This document shows positions 26,766 through 37,351 of a stretch of DNA of 54,347 nucleotides, piece after piece (within the stretch, counting starts at the first letter, position 1; each line of letters starts with the position of its first letter). This stretch comes from Gammaproteobacteria bacterium. GTDB taxonomy: Bacteria > Pseudomonadota > Gammaproteobacteria > Steroidobacterales > Steroidobacteraceae. Where the stretch lies: assembly GCA_027315105.1 (NCBI GenBank), contig DAHUYP010000075.1, positions 1 to 54,347 of the forward strand, written 5' to 3'. The position numbers were made by a program, and so were the translations under genes. Under the pieces are notes generated by a model. It was not told where the DNA came from. It made no database searches and saw only the letters and a list, made by a program, of their open reading frames with translations.

Positions 26766-28103
26766 CTACCTGGCCGGCGCCGGCGCGAGCAGCGCCACCG
26801 ACTCCACGTGCGCCGTGTGCGGAAACATATCGACCACTCCGGCGGCCAGCAATTGCAGGCCGTGCTCGTGCACCAGTACGCCGACATCGCGCGCCAGCGT
26901 GCCGGGATGGCACGAGACGTAGAGCAGCCGCTGCGGCTCGAGCCGCGCGATCGTCGCCAGCAGCTCGCGCGCCCCGGCTCGCGGCGGATCGAGCAGCACG
27001 TGCGAATAGCGCTGCCCGAGCCAGGCGGCACCGCCGAGGTCGGCACTGAGGTCGGCGCCGAAGAACTCGGCGTTGCCGATGCCGTTGCGGCGCGCATTGG
27101 CGCGCGCGCGCGCCACCAGCGCGGCATCGCCCTCGACCCCGACCACCGCCGCGGCGCGCCCCGCCAGTGCCAGCGAGAAATTTCCGAGCCCGCAGTACAG
27201 GTCGAGCACGCGCGCGCCCGGGTCCGGCTGCAGCAGCTGCAGCGCCTCGAGCACCAGCGCACGGTTCACGGCTGCGTTGACCTGTATGAAGTCGGTCGGC
27301 GCAAATTCGATCTCGAGACCCAGCTCCGGCAGCGCGTAGTACAGCCGCGGGGCGCCCGGGCCGAGCGCGCGTACGCTGTCGATCCCGCCACTCTGCAGAT
27401 AGAAGTGCACGCCGTGCCGCGCCTCGAACTCGTGCAGGCTCTGCAGGTCCGGAGCCGACGGCGCCGCCAACACGCGCAGCACCAGCGCGACGGCGTTGTC
27501 GGCGACCGCAACTTCGATCTGCGGCACGCGTTCGCGGATCGAGAGCCCCGTGAGCAGTTCCGACAGCGGCAGGATCAGCGCATCGACCGGCGGCGCCAGC
27601 ACCTCGCAGCGCTCGATACCGGCGATCAGGCTCGAGAGCCGCTCGCGAAAACCGACCAGTACGCGGCCCTTGCGCTCGACGTACTTCGCGCCGAGCCGCG
27701 CGCGGCGCCGATAGCCCCACGGCGGACTGGCGAGCGGCGGCAGCCAGCGCTGCGGCGCGACGCGCCCCAGCCGCTCGAGACTGTCGCGCAGCTGCCGTTG
27801 CTTGAGCGGCAGCTGCGCATCGCTGGCCAGGTGCTGGACCGCGCAGCCGCCGCAGACATCGAAATGCGCGCAGCGCGCGCTCACGCGCTCGACGCTCGGG
27901 ACCAGGATCTGCTCGAGCCGGGCCTCGTCGTATTGACGGTGGCGCCGGCGGCGGCGAAAGCGCACGGTCTCCCCGGGCAGCGCGCCGGCGACGAATGCGG
28001 TCTTGCCGCCGTGGATCACCCCGGCGCCCTCCTGGCTCAGGGCCGCCACCACGCCGGTCTCGCTCGGCGCCTGCTCGCGGCTCGCGGCCCGGGCGCCCCT
28101 CAA
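26766..28103 (-). CDS. rlmD: 23S rRNA (uracil-1939-C5)-methyltransferase RlmD
   Basis: A 445-residue RumA-family enzyme that methylates U1939 of 23S rRNA. An N-terminal TRAM domain (about 12-70) is followed by the Fe-S cluster cysteines in CAHFDVCGGC and a later Cys in ERCEVL, then the Rossmann methyltransferase with LDLYCGLGNFSLAL, the DPPRAG motif and the catalytic Cys in YVSCHPGTLARD. The start is TTG 28103, overlapping the upstream stop as TTGA; no ATG serves better. Confidence 0.95.
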   Translation of the reverse strand: MRGARAASREQAPSETGVVAALSQEGAGVIHGGKTAFVAGALPGETVRFRRRRRHRQYDEARLEQILVPSVERVSARCAHFDVCGGCAVQHLASDAQLPLKQRQLRDSLERLGRVAPQRWLPPLASPPWGYRRRARLGAKYVERKGRVLVGFRERLSSLIAGIERCEVLAPPVDALILPLSELLTGLSIRERVPQIEVAVADNAVALVLRVLAAPSAPDLQSLHEFEARHGVHFYLQSGGIDSVRALGPGAPRLYYALPELGLEIEFAPTDFIQVNAAVNRALVLEALQLLQPDPGARVLDLYCGLGNFSLALAGRAAAVVGVEGDAALVARARANARRNGIGNAEFFGADLSADLGGAAWLGQRYSHVLLDPPRAGARELLATIARLEPQRLLYVSCHPGTLARDVGVLVHEHGLQLLAAGVVDMFPHTAHVESVALLAPAPAR

Positions 28104-28876
28104 GACGGCACCTCCCAGGCCTGCAGGAACTCGGCGTGATGCGGCTCGCCCGAGCTGCGCAGCAGGCCGCGCACGCGCTCCAGTTCGGCGTCGAGCTGCG
28201 TGCGGTCCAGGCGGCCGCGCAGGAACTGGAAGCGCAGGTAGATCAGGTAGGTGTTGAGCACGTCGGTTTCACAGTAACGGCGCACCGCCTGCAGCCGGCC
28301 TGCGAGACAGGCATCCCAGACCTGATCGCCCGAGAACCCGAGCTTGCCCGGGAAGCCGAGCAGCGCCGCGACGTCGGCCAGCGAGGCGCGCGCGCGCACC
28401 TGAAAGCCCGACAGCACGTCCATCAGATCGAGGTGGCGCCAATGGAAACGGCTCAGGTAGTTGTTGTAGCGGAACGTGGTGTCCTCATCGCCGGTCTCCC
28501 AATAACGCGGCGCCTGCACGCCGGCCTTCAGGCTGCGATAGTGCAGCACCGGCAGATCGAAGCCGCCGCCGTTCCACGACACCAGATCGGGCGAGTATTT
28601 CTCGATGCCGTCGAAGAACCGGCCCAGCAGCTGCGTTTCGGTCGATTGCAGGTCGCCCAGACTCCAGACCTTGAGCTGATCGCGGCTGCGCAGCACGCAG
28701 GCGATCGCCACCACGCGGTGCTGGATGTGCGGCAGAAACTCGGTGCTGGCGTCGGCGCGCTGATGCGCGAACATCGCCTTCGCCACCGCCGCGTCGTCCA
28801 GGCCTTCGAGCCCGAACAGCCGCCGTCCCAGCTCCACATCCGGTACCGTCTCGATGTCGAACACCAGGCAATTCAC
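28100..28876 (-). CDS. PolB-type 3'-5' exonuclease-like protein
   Basis: A 258-residue DEDD-fold nuclease of the predicted PolB-associated 3'-5' exonuclease family. Exo I is FDIETVPD (residues 6-13), Exo II is VSWNGGGFDLPVL and the last acidic site is YCETDVLNTYLIYLR. No polymerase domain is attached, so a stand-alone nuclease on RNA or DNA is likely; its substrate is unknown. GTG 28876 overlaps the acpS stop as GTGA. Confidence 0.88.
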   Translation of the reverse strand: MNCLVFDIETVPDVELGRRLFGLEGLDDAAVAKAMFAHQRADASTEFLPHIQHRVVAIACVLRSRDQLKVWSLGDLQSTETQLLGRFFDGIEKYSPDLVSWNGGGFDLPVLHYRSLKAGVQAPRYWETGDEDTTFRYNNYLSRFHWRHLDLMDVLSGFQVRARASLADVAALLGFPGKLGFSGDQVWDACLAGRLQAVRRYCETDVLNTYLIYLRFQFLRGRLDRTQLDAELERVRGLLRSSGEPHHAEFLQAWEVPS

Positions 28877-29349
28877 CGGCGTGAACTCCGCGTCTTCGAT
28901 GCCTGCGCAGCGCGCCTGGCCGCACCGCGCTTGGCGGCACCGCGGCGGACCGCCCGGCGCGGCCGCGCCGAGGCGCGCAGCAGCACCGCCACGGCGACCA
29001 CCAGCCCCGCCTCGTCGGTCAGGGTGACGTGGGCCTCGCCGATCCCGAGCCGCCGGCGCATGCGCTCGCCGCGCGCGGAGAAGATGACCTCGGGCTTGCC
29101 CCAGGCGTTCTGCACCACGCCCACGTCACGGATCCACATGCCGTGGGCGAAACCCGTGCCCATTGCCTTGACGACCGCCTCCTTGGCCGCAAAGCGCATC
29201 GCCAGAAAACGCTCCGGGCGTCCCGTGAGCGCGAACTGCGCGCGCTCCTGCGGCAGCAGCAGCCGATCGAGCAGATGCGCGCCGAAGCGCGCATAGCTGC
29301 CGCGCATGCGGTCCGCCTCGAGCACGTCGATGCCAATGCCGAAGATCAT
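28873..29349 (-). CDS. acpS: Holo-ACP synthase AcpS with a basic C-terminal extension
   Basis: Transfers phosphopantetheine from CoA to acyl carrier protein. The core (residues about 1-126) has GIGIDVLEADRM with the metal-binding Asp, and RFAAKEAVVKAMGTG. The family length is about 126, but this protein runs to 158: a strongly basic tail rich in Arg, Ala and Lys covers residues 127-158. The tail is in frame and reaches the start of the exonuclease gene. The pdxJ-acpS pair is conserved. Confidence 0.94.
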   Translation of the reverse strand: MIFGIGIDVLEADRMRGSYARFGAHLLDRLLLPQERAQFALTGRPERFLAMRFAAKEAVVKAMGTGFAHGMWIRDVGVVQNAWGKPEVIFSARGERMRRRLGIGEAHVTLTDEAGLVVAVAVLLRASARPRRAVRRGAAKRGAARRAAQASKTRSSRR

Positions 29350-29358
29350 GCGCGGCCG

Positions 29359-30093
29359 CTAGGCGGTGCGCGCCGCAAGCATCAGCGCCTTCATGTCGCG
29401 CACCGCGGCGGCCAGGCCGTCGAACAGCGCCCGGGCGATGATGGCGTGACCGATGTTGAGCTCCACGACCCCGGGTATGGCGGCGACGGGCGCGACGTTC
29501 TGGTAGTTCAGACCGTGGCCCGCGTGCACCTCCAGGCCGCGGCCGGCCGCGAGCCGGGCGGCCTGGTGCAGCCGCTCGAGCTCGCGTGCCTGTGCCGCGC
29601 CGCCGCCGTCGGCGTAGCCGCCGGTGTGCAGCTCGATCACGCTCACCTTGGCGGCCGCGGCCGCCTCGATCTGCTCGACCTGTGCATCGATGAACAGCGC
29701 CACGCGGATGCCCGCGGCAGCCAGCCGCGCACACTGCGCGCGCAGCGCCTCGCCTCCGGCCACCACGTCCAGGCCGCCCTCGGTCGTCAGCTCGGCGCGC
29801 CGCTCGGGCACCAGGCAGCAATCCGACGGCCGCAGGCTGCAGGCGAAATCCACCATCGCCGGCGTCGCGGCCATTTCCAGATTCATGCGCGTGCCGAGCA
29901 GCTGCGCGAGCAGCCGCACGTCGCGTTCCTGGATATGGCGGCGATCCTCGCGCAAATGCAGCGTGATATTGTCGGCGCCGGCCTGCTCGGCCAGCAAGGC
30001 CGCCTGCACCGGCTCCGGATAGCGCGTGTGCCGCTGCTGCCGCAGCGTGGCCACGTGATCGATATTGACGCCGAGGGCGATGCTCGGATGCAT
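29359..30093 (-). CDS. pdxJ: Pyridoxine 5'-phosphate synthase PdxJ
   Basis: A 244-residue TIM-barrel enzyme that makes pyridoxine 5'-phosphate from 1-deoxyxylulose 5-phosphate and 3-amino-2-oxopropyl phosphate. Visible motifs are [15 protein letters not shown] at the start, [19 protein letters not shown] and [10 protein letters not shown]. The ATG 30093 shares one base with the recO stop (TGATG). The recO-pdxJ-acpS order is the common gammaproteobacterial one. Confidence 0.96.
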   Translation of the reverse strand: MHPSIALGVNIDHVATLRQQRHTRYPEPVQAALLAEQAGADNITLHLREDRRHIQERDVRLLAQLLGTRMNLEMAATPAMVDFACSLRPSDCCLVPERRAELTTEGGLDVVAGGEALRAQCARLAAAGIRVALFIDAQVEQIEAAAAAKVSVIELHTGGYADGGGAAQARELERLHQAARLAAGRGLEVHAGHGLNYQNVAPVAAIPGVVELNIGHAIIARALFDGLAAAVRDMKALMLAARTA

Positions 30094-30836
30094 CAGGCGG
30101 TGCGCTCCTTGCGCGGGTAGTGCAGTAACGATCGTGCCACGGCGCGGGTTGCGAGCTCGCGCCCGTCGAGGCAGTGATCCAGTGCCGCGCGCATCAGCGA
30201 GCGCGCCTGGCGCAGCTCGGCGTCGCCTGCCAACCCGGCGCCCGATGCCAGCCGCTGCAGCACGCCGCCGGCGATCGCGCCGCTGCTGTCGGGCTCTGCG
30301 ATCACGAAACCGTGCACGCCGGGGCGGAAGTGATAATAGGCTTCGCTGCGCACCGGCAGCCCGGTATCCGCCTCGGCCGCGAGGTTGAGCCCGTAGCCGA
30401 TGAATGCCAGCAGGCGGGCCTCGAACTGGCGTAGCGGCGCATCGGCCGAGGCCGCCTGGCACAGCCCCCCCAGGGTCGCCTGGTACTCGTCGAACAGCTG
30501 CGGATGCGGGTCATGCCGCGTCATGAGCTTGAGCAGCAGCTCGTTGAGGTAGAACGCGCTCATCAGCCGCGCCGCCGGCAGCGGCTGCGGCACTTGCGCG
30601 TTCTCCGCCGCGGTCAGCTGCGGCGCCTCCCCGCGCCCGCTCCAGGACAGCAGCAGCGCGCGAAACGGCTGCAGCAGCGCAAAACGCGAGCGCGGGCCGC
30701 GGGCCGCGCGTGCGAACACCGTCATGCGGCCGAATTCGCGCGCGAAGATCTCGACAATCAGGCTGCTGTCGCGGAACGGACGCTGGTGCAGCACGTAGGC
30801 GCACGCCAGCTGCACGCGATGCACCGAGCGGCTCAT
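30093..30836 (-). CDS. recO: DNA repair protein RecO
   Basis: A 247-residue RecO. The N-terminal OB fold (residues about 5-85, [22 protein letters not shown]) is followed by a helical domain with the [19 protein letters not shown] segment. RecO anneals single strands and loads RecA in the RecFOR pathway. The zinc cysteines found in some RecO proteins are absent, as in E. coli. ATG 30836 overlaps the era stop as ATGA. Confidence 0.94.
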   Translation of the reverse strand: MSRSVHRVQLACAYVLHQRPFRDSSLIVEIFAREFGRMTVFARAARGPRSRFALLQPFRALLLSWSGRGEAPQLTAAENAQVPQPLPAARLMSAFYLNELLLKLMTRHDPHPQLFDEYQATLGGLCQAASADAPLRQFEARLLAFIGYGLNLAAEADTGLPVRSEAYYHFRPGVHGFVIAEPDSSGAIAGGVLQRLASGAGLAGDAELRQARSLMRAALDHCLDGRELATRAVARSLLHYPRKERTA

Positions 30837-31723
30837 TCCATCCCCAACTGCCGCAGCGCGCGCGCGTCATCGGCCCAGTCCTCGCGCACCTTCACCCAGA
30901 GCGTCAGGTGCAGGCGCTCGCCGAGCAGCCGGTTGAGCTCCAGGCGCGCGGCGCGCCCGACGCGCTTGAGCCGCGCGCCGTCGGCGCCGATGACGATCGG
31001 CTTCTGGCCGGGACGGTCGACCCAGATGACCGCCGAGACGGCCTTGCGGCCGTCTTCCTCGACCTCGATCTGTTCCACTTCGACCGCGATGCCGTACGGC
31101 AGCTCATCGACCAGCTCGAGCGTGAGCTTTTCGCGGATGGTCTCGGCGATGCGAAATGCCAGCGTGCGGTCCGTCAGTTGATCGGGCGGGAACATGGCTT
31201 CACCCGGCGGCAGCGCGGCCACGACCACCCGGAGCAGATCCTCGAGATTGTGGCTCTTGAGCGCCGATATCGGCACGATGTCGCGGAACGGATGACGGGC
31301 CGCCAACGATGCCAGGTAGGGCAGGATGCGCTCGCGCGGCCGCACCCGGTCGACCTTGTTCACCACCGCCACCACCGGCCGGTCGGCATGGCGGATGCGC
31401 GACAGCGCCAGCTCATCCTCGTCGGTCCACTTGAGCGCCTCGGCCACGAACAGCACCAGGTCGGCGTCGCCGAGCGCGGCCGCCGCGGCCCGGTTCATGG
31501 CGCGGTTCAGCGCGCGCCGCGGGCCCTGGTGCAGCCCCGGGGTGTCGACGAACGCGATCTGCGCCGCGGGCAGATTCAGCAGCCCGATCAGGCGATGGCG
31601 CGTGGTCTGCGGCCGCGGCGTGACGATGCTGATCTTCTGTCCGACCAGCGCGTTGAGCAGCGTCGACTTGCCGACGTTGGGCCGGCCGGCGAGCGCGACG
31701 AAACCGCTGCGGAATTCCGTCAT
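30833..31723 (-). CDS. era: GTPase Era
   Basis: A 296-residue GTPase that binds the 3' end of 16S rRNA and helps 30S assembly. G motifs: GRPNVGKS (G1), DTPGLHQG (G3) and NKVDR (G4). The C-terminal KH domain includes PIVIGADGARLKRVGRAARLELNRLLG. ATG 31723 gives 13 residues before the G1 Ser, close to E. coli; the in-frame ATG at 31747 would overlap rnc by 14 nt. Confidence 0.96.
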   Translation of the reverse strand: MTEFRSGFVALAGRPNVGKSTLLNALVGQKISIVTPRPQTTRHRLIGLLNLPAAQIAFVDTPGLHQGPRRALNRAMNRAAAAALGDADLVLFVAEALKWTDEDELALSRIRHADRPVVAVVNKVDRVRPRERILPYLASLAARHPFRDIVPISALKSHNLEDLLRVVVAALPPGEAMFPPDQLTDRTLAFRIAETIREKLTLELVDELPYGIAVEVEQIEVEEDGRKAVSAVIWVDRPGQKPIVIGADGARLKRVGRAARLELNRLLGERLHLTLWVKVREDWADDARALRQLGME

Positions 31724-31733
31724 GGGTCGTGGG

Positions 31734-32423
31734 TCATGGCTGGACATGGATCTGCTCGAGTACGCGCGCCGCCGCGGCCTGCTCGGCGCGCCTGCGGCTC
31801 GAGCCGCTGGCGGTGGCCTGCGCCGCCATCGTTTCGACCTCGCAGGTTACGCGAAACACCTGCGCATGCAATTCTCCTTCGACGCTGTCGACGCTGTAGC
31901 GTGGCAGCGGCAGTCCCCGCGCCTGCAGCAGCTCCTGCAGCCGCGTCTTCGGATCCTTGAGCTCGGCCGGCAGGCTCAGGGCCTGCAGCGCCGGCGCCAG
32001 CAGCCGCTGCAGCGCCGCCCGCGCCGCCGCCAGGCCGCCGTCCAGGTACAGCGCCCCGCACAGCGCCTCGAGCGCGTCGGCGAGGATCGACTCGCGGCGG
32101 AAACCACCCGTCTTGAGCTCCCCGGGACCGAGCACCAGCAGCTCGCCGAGCGAGAGCCCGGCGGCCAGCTGCGCCAGCGATTCCCCGCTCACGAGTCGCG
32201 AGCGCAGCCGGCTGAGACTGCCTTCGTCCGCATCCGGAAAGCGCTCGAACAGGTATTGGGCCGTGATCAGGCCGAGCACGGCGTCGCCGAGGAACTCCAG
32301 CCGCTCGTTGTTCGGGCCGTCGGCGCTGCGATGCGTCAGGGCGGTCTCGAACAGCGTCAGATCCGCCGGCTGGTACGCCAGCGCCTCGAGCAGCCAGGAG
32401 CGCAGGCGTTCGGAGCGGTTCAT
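31734..32423 (-). CDS. rnc: Ribonuclease III
   Basis: A 229-residue RNase III that cleaves double-stranded RNA, including rRNA precursors. It has the signature NERLEFLGDAVLGL, the second acidic site DALEALCGALYLDGG and a C-terminal dsRNA-binding domain (about 155-225, DPKTRLQELLQARGLPLP and RRRAEQAAAARVLE). It lies between the DUF4845 gene and era as in related bacteria. Confidence 0.96.
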   Translation of the reverse strand: MNRSERLRSWLLEALAYQPADLTLFETALTHRSADGPNNERLEFLGDAVLGLITAQYLFERFPDADEGSLSRLRSRLVSGESLAQLAAGLSLGELLVLGPGELKTGGFRRESILADALEALCGALYLDGGLAAARAALQRLLAPALQALSLPAELKDPKTRLQELLQARGLPLPRYSVDSVEGELHAQVFRVTCEVETMAAQATASGSSRRRAEQAAAARVLEQIHVQP

Positions 32424-32462
32424 GGGATGCGATGCGACGGCATCGGCAGCCGCGGGCGCCGC

Positions 32463-32828
32463 TCACCGCACGTCGACCTCCTTGTGGAACTGCACCAGCA
32501 GCGACACATTGCCGAACATGGGTGCCAGGTCCTCGTAGTCGGCGATCGCGACCCAGTGATCGCCTTCGCGATGGATGTCGATGTCCCTGGCCGTCGGACG
32601 CTCGATGGACTCGATGTCGAAGCGCTTCTCCAGCGAGGTGCGCAGCGTCTGCGCGTTGGAGCTATCGCCGCCCTTGGCCTCCTGGGCCATCTCGCTCATC
32701 GACTTGGCGACGCGCATGTAGTTGAGGTAGATCGGGGTCAGGCGGATGCCGGCATAGACGACGATCGCTACCGGCGTGAGCAGGACCAGCCAGCCGATGA
32801 ACGTGACGCCGCGCTGTGAATGGCGCAT
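32463..32828 (-). CDS. DUF4845 membrane protein
   Basis: A 121-residue protein with an N-terminal membrane helix preceded by QRGVTFIGW, which resembles type IV pilin-like starts, and a small extracytoplasmic domain. The DUF4845 family is regularly found between lepB and rnc, as here; no function is established. GGGAG lies 8 nt before the ATG. Confidence 0.88.
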   Translation of the reverse strand: MRHSQRGVTFIGWLVLLTPVAIVVYAGIRLTPIYLNYMRVAKSMSEMAQEAKGGDSSNAQTLRTSLEKRFDIESIERPTARDIDIHREGDHWVAIADYEDLAPMFGNVSLLVQFHKEVDVR

Positions 32829-32867
32829 GACAAAACTCCCTGTGGCCTTTCGAAACGGCTCCGTGGC

Positions 32868-33944
32868 TCATTCGATGGGCCGCCAGATGCGGCTCCACTT
32901 GGGGCCGCCCGAGCGGTGGAAATCCCAATTGAACCAGATTCGGGTCGCCTTGCCGACCAGATGGTCCTCCGGCACGAAGCCCCAGAAGCGGCCATCGTAG
33001 CTGTTATCGCGGTTGTCGCCGATCATCAGGTACTCGCCCGGCGGCACCACCACTTCTTCGAAGTCGCCGTGGTCGCGGCCGCCGGGAACCCCCGGCTCGA
33101 CGCATTCGTAGTTGCGCTCCAGGCGACGGTTGCAGGTGGCGCTCGGGGCCACGACGATCTCATCCGGGGTCAGGCAGGACAGCGTCTCATGGCGGTGCTT
33201 GCCGAGCTGCTCGATCGACAGCCGCATGTTGTGGTAGCAGCCGTCGTCGAAGCGGCCGTCGCTCTGCAGCGGCACCGGCACGCCGTTGATGATCAGTTGA
33301 TCGGACACCATGCGTACCCGATCGCCCGGCAGGCCCACCACGCGCTTGATGTAGTTCACGGCCGGATCGGGCGGGAAGCGGAATACCACCACGTCGCCGC
33401 GCTGCGGCTCCCCGACGTTGACCACCTTCAGGTCGAGCACCGGCAGGCGCAGGCCGTAGGCAAACTTGTTGACGATGATGAAATCCCCGTCCAGCAGGGT
33501 CGGCATCATCGAATCGGAGGGAATGCGAAACGGCTCGAAGATGAACGAGCGCACCACCAGCACGATCACCGCGACCGGGAAGAAGCTGCGCGCGTAATCG
33601 ACCGTCACCGGCATGGGCAGCGTTTCCGGGGCGCGCCCGGCGGCCAACGCCGCCCGGCGCCGCGCCGGCGCGAACAGCAGGTGATCGGCCAGCCACACCA
33701 GCCCGGCGATGGTCACGACCAGCACCAGCACCATGCTGAAATCGAGCCGCTCGGACAGCAGCAGCCGCAGCAGCGCCGCCACCAGCAGCACCGGCAGCAC
33801 GTAGTAGATCAGCGCCAGCAGCGGCGGCTCCCTGACCTGGCCGGCGAGCAGGCGCCGCGGCCGCAGGAACCAGTCGTCGATCACCGCGATCAGCGTCGCC
33901 GGCAGAGCCAATATGGACAGGATCGTCAGTATCTGCGTCAGCAT
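32868..33944 (-). CDS. lepB: Signal peptidase I (LepB)
   Basis: A 358-residue inner-membrane signal peptidase with two or three N-terminal hydrophobic segments (residues about 1-22, 45-65 and 70-90), a further hydrophobic stretch SFFPVAVIVLVVRSF before the catalytic Ser in IPSDSMMPTLLDGD, and the catalytic Lys in NYIKRVVGLPGD. The closing box GDNRDNSYDGRFWGFVP is intact. The catalytic domain has an insert with several Cys (CYHN..., CLTPDE, CNRR, YECVEPG) as in many gammaproteobacteria. AAAGGAACAGGC precedes the ATG 33944. Confidence 0.95.
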   Translation of the reverse strand: MLTQILTILSILALPATLIAVIDDWFLRPRRLLAGQVREPPLLALIYYVLPVLLVAALLRLLLSERLDFSMVLVLVVTIAGLVWLADHLLFAPARRRAALAAGRAPETLPMPVTVDYARSFFPVAVIVLVVRSFIFEPFRIPSDSMMPTLLDGDFIIVNKFAYGLRLPVLDLKVVNVGEPQRGDVVVFRFPPDPAVNYIKRVVGLPGDRVRMVSDQLIINGVPVPLQSDGRFDDGCYHNMRLSIEQLGKHRHETLSCLTPDEIVVAPSATCNRRLERNYECVEPGVPGGRDHGDFEEVVVPPGEYLMIGDNRDNSYDGRFWGFVPEDHLVGKATRIWFNWDFHRSGGPKWSRIWRPIE

Positions 33945-33999
33945 GCCTGTTCCTTTGAAGTCGTCCGCACGCGGGGGCCCGGTGCCGGGCAGGCGCGCA

Positions 34000-35793
<1,794 letters not shown>

Positions 35794-35796
35794 CGC

Positions 35797-35837
35797 TGGG
35801 CTTAAGCGCCCCGGGGGGTCGGGGCGCGCGGATTATA
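35797..35837 (-). promoter_or_regulatory. Candidate lepA promoter -10 and leader hairpin
   Basis: On the minus strand TATAAT (35837-35832) is followed by a 7-bp inverted repeat GCGCCCC/GGGGCGC in the lepA leader. No good -35 is visible. The hairpin has no T-tract. It suggests that lepA-lepB onward can be transcribed separately from the rpoE operon. Confidence 0.4.
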
Positions 35838-35840
35838 GCC

Positions 35841-36119
35841 TCAGGAGCCGGCGCGCTGCCGGCCGAGGACGCGCAGCAGCTCGGCGGCATCGAGCCGCAC
35901 GCTGCACACCGGGACGTTCTCGAACAGCAGCACGGGAATCTTCAGGCCGTAGCGCCGCCGCAGCTCCGGGTCGCTGTCCACGTCGACCAGCTGGAGCGGC
36001 GGCAGGGGGTGCTGCCGGCGCAGTGCCGCCAGCTCGCTCTGCATCTCTTCGCACAGCCCGCACTCGGGCCGCGTCAGCAGCGTCAGCGCCCCGCCCTGCT
36101 CGCGCGCGGATGGGCTCAA
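35841..36119 (-). CDS. Glutaredoxin-like (DUF836) protein
   Basis: A 92-residue thioredoxin-fold protein of the small glutaredoxin-like DUF836 family: LTLLTRPECGLCEEM with a CGLC active site at residues 20-23, the conserved cis-Pro segment KIPVLLFEN, and a short C-terminal helix. It probably takes part in thiol redox chemistry in the cytoplasm. TTG 36119 overlaps the rseB stop as TTGA. It occupies the position where mucC or mucD follow mucB in Pseudomonas. Confidence 0.87.
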   Translation of the reverse strand: MSPSAREQGGALTLLTRPECGLCEEMQSELAALRRQHPLPPLQLVDVDSDPELRRRYGLKIPVLLFENVPVCSVRLDAAELLRVLGRQRAGS

Positions 36120-37351
36120 TGCCGGTCCGTTGCGGCGCTCGGACCGCCACCGGCCGCGCTGCCCGCGACACCGGGACCGGCCTGGCCGGACGCGCTGCCG
36201 AAGAGCGCCGCGCCGCCGGCGCCGCCGGCGGCGGCCGCCTTGACCGCGCTGCTGAAGCTGCCGCGCTCGACCGGCTCGTCGGTGCGCGACGCGCCCGCGG
36301 CGACCGATTCGCCCAGGCCCGGCGCCGCGGCCGCGGTGCGTATCGACTGCGCGATCGCGCGTACCGTGTCGGCCGGCACCTCCCCGACCGCGGTGACACG
36401 ATAGCCCTGTACCACGGTCGAAAAGGCGGAGGACGAACCGAGCGCCGCGGCGTCGTCCTTCACGCGCTCGCTGCCGGGATCGCGGCCGAGCTCGACGAAC
36501 ACCGATACCGACGCCAGGCCGTCGCTGAACACCAGATGCTCGACCGGGCCGCCGGGCAGCACCTGGCGGGTGCTGACCGTCATGCGAAATCCGGGCGGCA
36601 GCGACTCGGACTGCCAGGACACCGACAGGCCGCGGGCATCGACCGTATCGGCGTCGTGCCGCACCCAGCGGTAGTTGCGCGCATCGACCGCCGGCTCGAG
36701 CTCGCTCGCGACGATGTGCGCCGGCAGCCGCAGATCGGTGAACACGATCTGCTCGAGCACCTCGCCGTGGCGCGTGCGCAGTTGCGTCTTGAGCGGCATG
36801 GAGGTCGCCTCGTCGATCCAGATCTGATAGCCGTAGCGCAGCTCGTCCATCGGCGTGATCGCGATGACGCGGGTATTGCGGCCCGAGACGCGCGCCTGCC
36901 GCAGCTGCCGGACCTCGTACTCGCGGGCCGAGCTGGCGTCGACGCGCGGCAGGTTGCCGAGCAGCAGTCCGGCACCGGTGCTCTTCTCGACCAGCACGGC
37001 GCGCTGATCGGGCAGGTAGCAGGTCAGCAGGCTGCCCTTGCGGATGAACTCCCGGCCCGAACCGTCCATCGACAGCAGCCGCTCGGACACCCCTTCGCTG
37101 CCGACGCGATGGATCACGCGCAGGGTTTCGGTCTCCCCGCCGTGTTCGTGGACGAACACGCCCTCGTAATTGAGCGTCGTCAGCGCCTGATCGGCGCGCG
37201 CGAGCCAGGCGCGCGGGTCGTCGCCGGCCGCGCCCGCGCCATCCGCGGCGGCGGCGCCGCTCAACATCGCAGCGCAGACGCCGGCCGCCCAGGGCACGGC
37301 GGCGACACCGACCGGTCTAGCGACTGACGAATGAGGTCGCGGTCGTCGCAT
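36116..37351 (-). CDS. rseB: Sigma-E regulatory protein RseB/MucB
   Basis: A 411-residue periplasmic protein with a signal peptide (about 1-36) and the two RseB domains: MucB_RseB N-terminal (about 45-215, WLARADQALTTLNYEGVFVHEHGG) and C-terminal (about 230-330, PPGFRMTVSTR...). RseB binds RseA and off-pathway lipopolysaccharide or lipoproteins, controlling RseA cleavage. Residues from about 340 are a Gly/Ala-rich tail not found in E. coli RseB. The ATG overlaps the rseA gene by 35 nt. Confidence 0.93.
   Translation of the reverse strand: MRRPRPHSSVARPVGVAAVPWAAGVCAAMLSGAAAADGAGAAGDDPRAWLARADQALTTLNYEGVFVHEHGGETETLRVIHRVGSEGVSERLLSMDGSGREFIRKGSLLTCYLPDQRAVLVEKSTGAGLLLGNLPRVDASSAREYEVRQLRQARVSGRNTRVIAITPMDELRYGYQIWIDEATSMPLKTQLRTRHGEVLEQIVFTDLRLPAHIVASELEPAVDARNYRWVRHDADTVDARGLSVSWQSESLPPGFRMTVSTRQVLPGGPVEHLVFSDGLASVSVFVELGRDPGSERVKDDAAALGSSSAFSTVVQGYRVTAVGEVPADTVRAIAQSIRTAAAAPGLGESVAAGASRTDEPVERGSFSSAVKAAAAGGAGGAALFGSASGQAGPGVAGSAAGGGPSAATDRH

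Noticed and set aside
26257-27720. A long NagZ fusion upstream
   Set aside because: The extra frame reads through the CYTH and rlmD genes. The true start is ATG 26256 overlapping the CYTH stop.
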